Assembly: GCA_934320655.1 (NCBI GenBank)
Contig: CAKRFN010000014.1
Span: 5,121-69,120 of the forward strand
Source of the DNA: an uncultured Eubacterium sp.
GTDB taxonomy: Bacteria; Bacillota; Clostridia; Lachnospirales; Lachnospiraceae
Reading direction: 5' to 3'
Length of the DNA: 64,000 nt
Shown here: positions 59,324-64,000 of the stretch, in pieces
Numbering within the stretch: position 1 is the first letter of the stretch
Layout: every line of letters starts with the position of its first letter
Notes under the pieces: generated by a model
What the model was told of the DNA's origin: nothing
Databases searched by the model: none
What the model saw: only the letters and a program-made list of their open reading frames with translations
Program-made: the position numbers and the translations under genes

Positions 59324-60679
59324 TTACAGGAACACGTATTTTGCAATAAACAGAAGTGTCAAAATATACATTAACGGAGTGATCTTCTTTGCCTTGCCGC
59401 AGCAAACGTTGATGATCACGTAAGAGATAACGCCGATTGAGATACCCTCTGAGATGCTGTACATCAAAGGCATGGACAGCAGACACAGATATGCGGGAAT
59501 CGCCTCGGACAGATCGTTAAAGTCAACGTCAACGATCGCAGTTACCATAAGGAATCCAACGAAGATCAGTGCCGGAGCGGTTGCAAATCCGGGAACAGCT
59601 GTGAAGATCGGTGCAAAGAAGATGGCGAGCAGGAACAGGAGACCTGTGACAACAGAAGACAGACCAGTTCTTGCGCCTGCACCTACACCTGCGGAGCTCT
59701 CTACGAAAGTTGTGGTTGTAGATGTACCGAAAATTGCACCAACGAGTGTAGCGATCGCGTCAGCCAGCAGAGCGGGCTTGATGCGCGGGAGCTTACCGTC
59801 TTTGTCCAGCATATCTGCCTTTGTAGCGACACCGACCAGTGTTCCGATTGTATCAAAGATATCTACAAAGAGGAATGCAAACAGCACAACGATGAAGTTT
59901 GTGATGCTTACACCTGAGAAATCCGCCTTGAATACCTGTCCGAAAGTCTCTCCGAATTTTGAGAAATCTGTGATACCGAAGGAAGGATACAGGGAATAGA
60001 AACCTGCATCGGGTGTTACCTGATACAGTCCGATAGCCTGTGCCAGCATACCCAGCACCCATGTAGCGATAATACCGATCAGGATGGCAGCCTTTACACC
60101 TTTGATATGTAATACGATGATGATGAATAATCCGATCAGTGCAAGGATTGCGCAGATACCTTCTGTGTGGAAGTTTGCGCGGAAGTTTACATAAGTAAGA
60201 AGTGTAGAATCGCTGTTGACAACGATCTTTGCACCCTGTAAACCGATAAATGCGATGAACAGACCGATACCGGCAGTCACACCTTTTTTCAGTGTGGCGG
60301 GAATCGCATTAAAGATCGCCTCGCGGACGTTGGTCAGTGACAGGACGATAAATACAACACCCTCTGCAGCAACTGCGGCGAGTGCGATTCTCCAGTCATA
60401 TCCCATACCGATACATACGGTGTATGCAAAGTAGGCATTCAGACCCATACCGGGTGCCAGTGCAAACGGATAATTTGCCATGAGTGCCATGCACATTGTT
60501 CCGACAAAGGATGCCAGACAGGTAGCGATCAGTGCAGCAGTAGGATCAATACCGGCTACTGATAACATTGACGGATTGACTGCCAGAATGTACGCCATTG
60601 TCATGAATGTTGTGATACCACCGATGACCTCGGTACGTACATCTGTGTTGTTTTCCTTCAGTTTGAAAAAACGTTCCAT
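59324..60679 (-). CDS. NCS2/AzgA-family purine permease (guanine/hypoxanthine type)
   Basis: About 451 residues starting MERFFKLKENNTDVRTEVIGGITTFMTMAYILAVNPSML, ~12 membrane segments, and family motifs NYPFALAPGMGLNAYFAYTV, DIFDTIGTLVGVA and FVESSAGVGAGARTGLSSVVTG. Matches PbuG/PbuO-type proton-coupled purine importers. It lies downstream of apt on the same strand, so imported purines can be salvaged directly. The ribosome site is not well placed, so the start is uncertain. Confidence 0.92.
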   Translation of the reverse strand: MERFFKLKENNTDVRTEVIGGITTFMTMAYILAVNPSMLSVAGIDPTAALIATCLASFVGTMCMALMANYPFALAPGMGLNAYFAYTVCIGMGYDWRIALAAVAAEGVVFIVLSLTNVREAIFNAIPATLKKGVTAGIGLFIAFIGLQGAKIVVNSDSTLLTYVNFRANFHTEGICAILALIGLFIIIVLHIKGVKAAILIGIIATWVLGMLAQAIGLYQVTPDAGFYSLYPSFGITDFSKFGETFGQVFKADFSGVSITNFIVVLFAFLFVDIFDTIGTLVGVATKADMLDKDGKLPRIKPALLADAIATLVGAIFGTSTTTTFVESSAGVGAGARTGLSSVVTGLLFLLAIFFAPIFTAVPGFATAPALIFVGFLMVTAIVDVDFNDLSEAIPAYLCLLSMPLMYSISEGISIGVISYVIINVCCGKAKKITPLMYILTLLFIAKYVFL

Positions 60680-60763
60680 GATAGTAACATTTCCTTTCTG
60701 TGTGAAATTCTCCTCTTGGGTTACTTGTTTGCGGGGATGACGCAATCGTCATCGGCGCGCCTC

Positions 60764-61288
60764 CTATTTTCCTTCGTAGGAAATGACAGAAGCGACATCG
60801 TATTTCGCCAGCTTGTCCCTGCCGTGAAGTCCGGCGAGCTCCATGAGAAATACGATTTTGACCACCTCGCCGCCAAGCTGCTCAACCAGTCTTGCAGCAG
60901 CCTCGATCGTACCGCCGGTAGCGATCAGATCGTCGACCAGAATGACTTTTTGACCGGGAGTAATGGCATCTGCGTGCATTTCGATCTCCGCAGAACCATA
61001 TTCCAGCTCATAGGACGTAGAAACGGTTTTGCAGGGCAGTTTTCCCTTTTTACGGATGAGCGCAAACGGCTTTTTCATTGCGTAGGCGAGCGGAGCGCCG
61101 AAGATAAATCCGCGCGACTCGGTGCCGGCAATGACATCGCAGGGAACATCCTTGACGAGCTCCAGCAGGGAATTGATCGCTAACTGAAAACCGTCCGCAT
61201 CCTGCAAAATACTGGTAACGTCACGAAACATAATGCCGGGCTCCGGAAAGTCCGGGATCGTTCTGACATAGTCCTCCAGCTTCTTCAT
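60764..61288 (-). CDS. apt: Adenine phosphoribosyltransferase
   Basis: 174 residues: FPEPGIMFRDVTSIL, AGTESRGFIFGAPLA, PRPP loop KVILVDDLIATGGTIEAA. Salvages adenine to AMP. AAAGGAGG precedes ATG 61288. Forms an operon with the purine permease. The leader has a TTGCGG/CCGCAA hairpin and two tandem 22-bp repeats further upstream. Confidence 0.95.
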   Translation of the reverse strand: MKKLEDYVRTIPDFPEPGIMFRDVTSILQDADGFQLAINSLLELVKDVPCDVIAGTESRGFIFGAPLAYAMKKPFALIRKKGKLPCKTVSTSYELEYGSAEIEMHADAITPGQKVILVDDLIATGGTIEAAARLVEQLGGEVVKIVFLMELAGLHGRDKLAKYDVASVISYEGK

Positions 61289-61365
61289 TGGAATCCTCCT
61301 TTCCTTTTGTACCTATGGTTAGGTGATTGCGGTATTTACCCGCAAGGAACATTATACCATTGTTG

Positions 61366-61409
61366 TCAATAGAATTTCCATAAAAAATCAATAGAATTTC
61401 CACAAAAAA
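61366..61409. repeat. Two tandem 22-bp repeats upstream of apt
   Basis: TCAATAGAATTTCCA followed by YAAAAAA occurs at 61366-61387 and 61388-61409, differing at one base. A TATAAT on the minus strand (61352-61357) lies just downstream with respect to apt, so the repeats sit where operators would. The rest of the 61289-61615 gap (61440-61560) is GC-richer and holds nothing I recognise. Confidence 0.6.
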
Positions 61410-61615
61410 TATAAAAAAATAAGAAATCCGATCTGAAGCGCATCCCCATGCACCGCTACGGCTCCGTGCGATTGCGCACCGTCTGGATTTCTGCCTGATT
61501 GAGGATGCTAGGTCACCTGTTCCTGTCTCCCTGCTTTTCATGGCATCTGCTTTTGGTGCGTTTACATGAAATGGGTCAAATTCAGGGTTAAATCTTTACA
61601 AATCGTCTGGCGATA

Positions 61616-61987
61616 TTGGCAAATGCTGATTTTAAGATGGCTGAAACAAATGATATATACCGCACAGGAATTATCAGACAATTTAATCTTACTTTTGAAC
61701 TGGCGTGGAAAGCATTACAGGAAATTATGAGAATGCATAGTGTGGCAGAAGCAGCTACCGGATCTCCGCGCGAAATTTTGCAGCTTGCTTATAAAGTCGG
61801 ATTTATCAATGATCCTGAAATATGGCTGCTCATGTTAAAGAAGATAAATACTTCTGTTCATATATATAATGAAGATGAAGTAGATGAACTGATAGTGCTG
61901 ATACGTGATGGCTTTATTCCGGCTTTTACTGTTCTCAAAGATACGCTGGTGAAGAAGCTGCTGGAAGCTGACGGTAATTGGATGTAA
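61616..61987 (+). CDS. HI0074-family nucleotidyltransferase substrate-binding protein, N-terminally damaged
   Basis: 123 residues matching the HI0074/HepT-like family: GIIRQFNLTFELAWKALQEIM, ATGSPREILQLAYKVGFIND, LLMLKKINTSVHIYNEDEVDELI. The usual first ~25 residues are missing in frame. Family-like residues NRLAILANADF continue upstream to a stop at 61589, and a start ATG 61566 is in another frame, so a one-base deletion around 61600 is likely. The normal nucleotidyltransferase partner is absent on both sides. Probably a remnant of a MNT/HEPN-type module. Confidence 0.7.
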   Translation: MANADFKMAETNDIYRTGIIRQFNLTFELAWKALQEIMRMHSVAEAATGSPREILQLAYKVGFINDPEIWLLMLKKINTSVHIYNEDEVDELIVLIRDGFIPAFTVLKDTLVKKLLEADGNWM

Positions 61988-62029
61988 GATGTTATCTGTT
62001 GCAAAGGAGCGGCAGTCTGTGTAGGCTGT

Positions 62030-62974
62030 ATGAGCTTCGGGAAAGCCGGAACCATGCACGACTGGACGTTGGATGAAACCGAGACGGAAAAAGTAGTAAA
62101 GGATGCGCTTTCCTTAGGCATCAATTTTTTTGATACAGCGAATGGGTATTCTGCTGGAACCAGCGAAGCGTATTTAGGGCGTGCATTGAAAAACAATATT
62201 GCGCGTGATCAGGTAGTAATTGCGTCCAAGGTATATTTTAATCCGGGCAGATTGTCAGCAGAAGCAATTCACAGAGAGATTGATGGGACACTCAGGCGGC
62301 TTGGTACGGACTATCTGGATCTGTACATCATTCACCGGTTCGATTATGAGACACCGGTCGAGGAGACCATGGAGGCACTGAATGATTTAGTGAAAGCAGG
62401 AAAAGTACGTGCGATTGGCGCTTCGGCAATGTATGGCTATCAGTTCTATAATATGCAGCTTGTGGCAAAGCAACATGGATGGGCGCAGTTTGAGGCAATG
62501 GAAAACCATTATAACCTTCTTTATCGTGAAGATGAGAGAGAACTGATTCCTATTTGTAAACAGATGGGAGTATCACTGATGCCATACAGTCCGCTCGCGG
62601 CGGGACATCTTACCAGACCGGAGTGGAATACGGATACCTTGCGCAGCAGGACAGACCGGGTCGCAATGGGAAAATATGACCGTACCGAAGAACAGGACAT
62701 GGTCATTGTGAAACGGGTGTATGAGCTTGCAATAAAATACGGCGTGAAAATGCAGCAGATTGCACTGGCATGGCATTGGGCAAAAGGTGTCAGTTCTCCG
62801 ATTATCGGTGCGACCAAAGCAACGCATCTGGAAGATGCAGCAAAGGCACTCGATGTAAAATTGACAGCAGACGATATTGCGTATCTGGAAGAACCCTATG
62901 TGCCGCACAGAATTGTGGGAGCCATTGATCACAATCCGGCAGAAGGAGTCATGCTGTTGGACGAGAAAAAGTAA
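62030..62974 (+). CDS. Aldo/keto reductase lacking its usual first residues
   Basis: 314 residues. Catalytic residues are present: Asp and Tyr in INFFDTANGYSAGTSEAYLGRAL, Lys in VIASKVYF and His in LYIIHRFD; cofactor site SSPIIGATKATHLEDA. Homologues carry ~15-20 residues before CMSFGKAGT. Upstream in-frame codons read AAVCVGC-MSFG, clearly family sequence, back to a stop at 61985 with no start codon. The 5' end appears lost, so the protein may start at ATG 62030 (AAAGGAG is 20 bases away) or be non-functional. Confidence 0.8.
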   Translation: MSFGKAGTMHDWTLDETETEKVVKDALSLGINFFDTANGYSAGTSEAYLGRALKNNIARDQVVIASKVYFNPGRLSAEAIHREIDGTLRRLGTDYLDLYIIHRFDYETPVEETMEALNDLVKAGKVRAIGASAMYGYQFYNMQLVAKQHGWAQFEAMENHYNLLYREDERELIPICKQMGVSLMPYSPLAAGHLTRPEWNTDTLRSRTDRVAMGKYDRTEEQDMVIVKRVYELAIKYGVKMQQIALAWHWAKGVSSPIIGATKATHLEDAAKALDVKLTADDIAYLEEPYVPHRIVGAIDHNPAEGVMLLDEKK

Positions 62975-63198
62975 GTCGTATGGGAGCTATCATTTCAAAT
63001 ATTCATTAAGAGGAAAAATAATTATGCCAGCAGGATCTGTTGAATGTACAAATGCCAGAAAAGAAGAAATATGTATGATTGGGAATGTGGTAATTTCGCA
63101 ATAGAAAAGAAAATCCTAAAAAAGGATGAAACTGGAAATATATTTCTGGTTTGCCATGTTATAATTAAATTATTGATGGAGATTCTAGGGGGAGATAT
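62975..63198. other. Spacer with no convincing gene
   Basis: 224 bases. Contains a 26-codon open frame at 63024-63104 with AGAGGAA upstream but no recognisable family. A TATAAT at about 63160 may belong to the promoter of the following HTH gene. Confidence 0.4.
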
Positions 63199-63477
63199 AT
63201 GGCAGAGAGAAAAAAAGTAGAGCACAATTTCGATTTTGTGGGACGAATACTTGATATTATGAGAATATTGCAGAGAGAGACGGATGAATGCACAGTTATT
63301 ACTCAACCGGAAATTTTGGATTTGATGAAATCTCACAACTATCTCTGCTCAGAAAGAACATTGGCAGACTATTTAAGAGCCATTATGAAGGAATTGAATC
63401 CGGAGGAAGCGGATGGCTATGTTGACAAAATGTTTTCCATTGATGACTATAAAATAGTCCAAAAGATATTTGGGTAA
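63199..63477 (+). CDS. Small HTH-like protein, resembles the N-terminus of WYL-type regulators
   Basis: 92 residues. FVGRILDIMRILQRETDEC, then QPEILDLMKSHNYLCSERTLADYLRAIMKELNPEE, resembles the N-terminal winged-helix part of WYL-domain regulators; the WYL part is absent. Either a stand-alone DNA-binding protein or a truncated regulator. GGGGGAG precedes ATG 63199. Its target could be the ATPase gene that follows, whose promoter region is full of repeats. Confidence 0.5.
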   Translation: MAERKKVEHNFDFVGRILDIMRILQRETDECTVITQPEILDLMKSHNYLCSERTLADYLRAIMKELNPEEADGYVDKMFSIDDYKIVQKIFG

Positions 63478-63504
63478 AAATTGCCAAAAATATCTTGTAG
63501 GTGA

Positions 63505-63571
63505 TTGAATAATATAATGTTGTTGGGTATAATAAAAGATATTTAGGGATATACTAACCAAAATATCTTTT
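63505..63571 (+). promoter_or_regulatory. Promoter and 11-bp inverted repeat ahead of the truncated ATPase
   Basis: TTGAAT (63505-63510), 17-base spacer, TATAAT (63528-63533). Directly after the -10, AAAAGATATTT (63534-63544) pairs with AAATATCTTTT (63561-63571); a third AAATATCTT half-site lies at 63488-63496. Confidence 0.65.
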
Positions 63572-63584
63572 AGGAGAAAGCATT

Positions 63585-63926
63585 ATGGTAAAAGAGATAA
63601 AAAGAGATTATTATTTAGAACAACTTATAAAGCGTGAAGGAAATGGTCTGATAAAAATTGTAACAGGAATAAGAAGATGTGGAAAGTCATATTTATTGCG
63701 AATCCTGTTTAAAAATCATCTGCTTGAAAATGGAGTGGATGAAAAACACATTATTGAAATGGCGTTTGATTTATTTGATAATATAGAATATCGAGACCCG
63801 AAAATCTTTTATCCCTGGGCAAAGGAACAGATTCAAGACAATGAAAAATACTACTTCCTTTTAGATGAAGTACAGTTGCTGGATGAATTTGTGAGTGTAC
63901 TTAATGGATTAGCCGATAAAAAGTAG
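63585..63926 (+). pseudogene. DUF4143-type AAA+ ATPase, 5' part only
   Basis: 113 residues of an ATPase that should be ~400 long. Walker A GIRRCGKS and Walker B YFLLDEVQLLDEF are present. The frame stops right after VLNGLADKK, where family members continue into the sensor strand. The stop TAG is the first three bases of TAGGTAATTGCGAAACT, which matches the ends of the inverted-repeat elements in this window. Best read as interruption by such an element; the rest would lie beyond the window. Confidence 0.72.
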
Positions 63927-64000
63927 GTAATTGCGAAACTCGCGATGCTCGTTCGCAATCTTGAACCAAAATAGAAACAGAATTGTGCATAGCATGATTT
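63924..64000. mobile_element. Start of a third inverted-repeat element (window edge)
   Basis: TAGGTAATTGCGAAACT at 63924-63940 matches the right-hand end of the 56954 element read on the other strand. TTGCGAA (63931-63937) and TTCGCAA (63952-63958) form a short palindrome. The other end is outside the window. Confidence 0.5.

Noticed and set aside
61289..61440. Purine riboswitch ahead of apt
   Set aside because: The conserved three-way-junction sequences of purine riboswitches were not found in the leader; only a small hairpin is present.
63024..63104. Possible 26-residue peptide gene
   Set aside because: It has a fair ribosome site but no recognisable family and lies in a decayed region; chance cannot be excluded.

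Overview
The window looks like a chromosomal segment of an anaerobic Gram-positive gut clostridium, most likely a Lachnospiraceae member. Pointers are the rnhB / FliK-like / FlhB-tail-like trio known from Bacillus and Clostridia, strong AGGAGG ribosome sites, secreted proteins with PTPTP and Gly-rich linkers, a CymR-like Rrf2 regulator, and an AprAB-type APS reductase with an O-acetylhomoserine sulfhydrylase. No rRNA, tRNA, CRISPR array or complete phage/IS was seen. All names rest on motif recognition by eye; no database search was run.

Layout. 1-5.5 kb: housekeeping run (rnhB end, FliK-like, FlhB-tail-like, pgeF, an HTH-Uma2 fusion with its own promoter, yraN, suhB-like). 5.5-7.7 kb: a DUF4143 AAA+ ATPase, decayed spacer DNA and an XRE repressor. 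7.8-22.2 kb: a cell-surface polysaccharide locus. It is framed by dTDP-sugar genes (rffA/wecE-like, rfbA, rfbB) and has a strongly AT-rich core (epimerase, acyltransferase, GT2, ATP-grasp ligase, DRE-TIM aldolase fusion, a beta-helix/GT-C fusion, flippase), with a convergent GT-C gene at the edge. 22.3-25 kb: a secreted repeat protein and pgi. 25-31.6 kb: a six-gene minus-strand operon purA-pyrB-unknown-ThrE-like-YoaK-like-MATE, with a divergent LysR gene. 32.8-33.3 kb: a 541-bp element with terminal inverted repeats. 33.4-36.2 kb: a DUF4300-like secreted protein and a two-component system.

36.3-53.6 kb is the most striking part: a sulfotransferase and APS kinase pair, then a long plus-strand sulfur-assimilation cluster. 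It runs cysK, sulfate ABC importer (sbp, cysT, cysW, cysA), aprA, aprB, cysD, cysN, metY, siroheme sulfite reductase, TusA-like, thioredoxin, ThiS-like carrier, E1-like enzyme, JAMM peptidase, trxB and a cysteine-free Rrf2 regulator. Read as a pathway: sulfate import, activation to APS, AprAB reduction to sulfite, sulfite reduction to sulfide, loading of sulfide onto a carrier protein as a thiocarboxylate, and transfer by MetY to make homocysteine. CysK may offer a parallel cysteine route and CysC diverts APS to PAPS for sulfation. A perfect 8-7-8 palindrome over the cysK promoter -35 is a good candidate operator for the terminal Rrf2 protein.

53.7-64 kb: a TetR regulator and a large surface protein with an SLH-like tail, a 140-bp inverted-repeat element, a GAF-GGDEF protein, a D-2-hydroxyacid dehydrogenase, the apt-purine permease pair, and a decayed end. 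The decayed end holds an HI0074-family fragment, an aldo/keto reductase lacking its usual N-terminus, a short HTH protein and a DUF4143 ATPase that stops exactly at the start of another inverted-repeat-like element.
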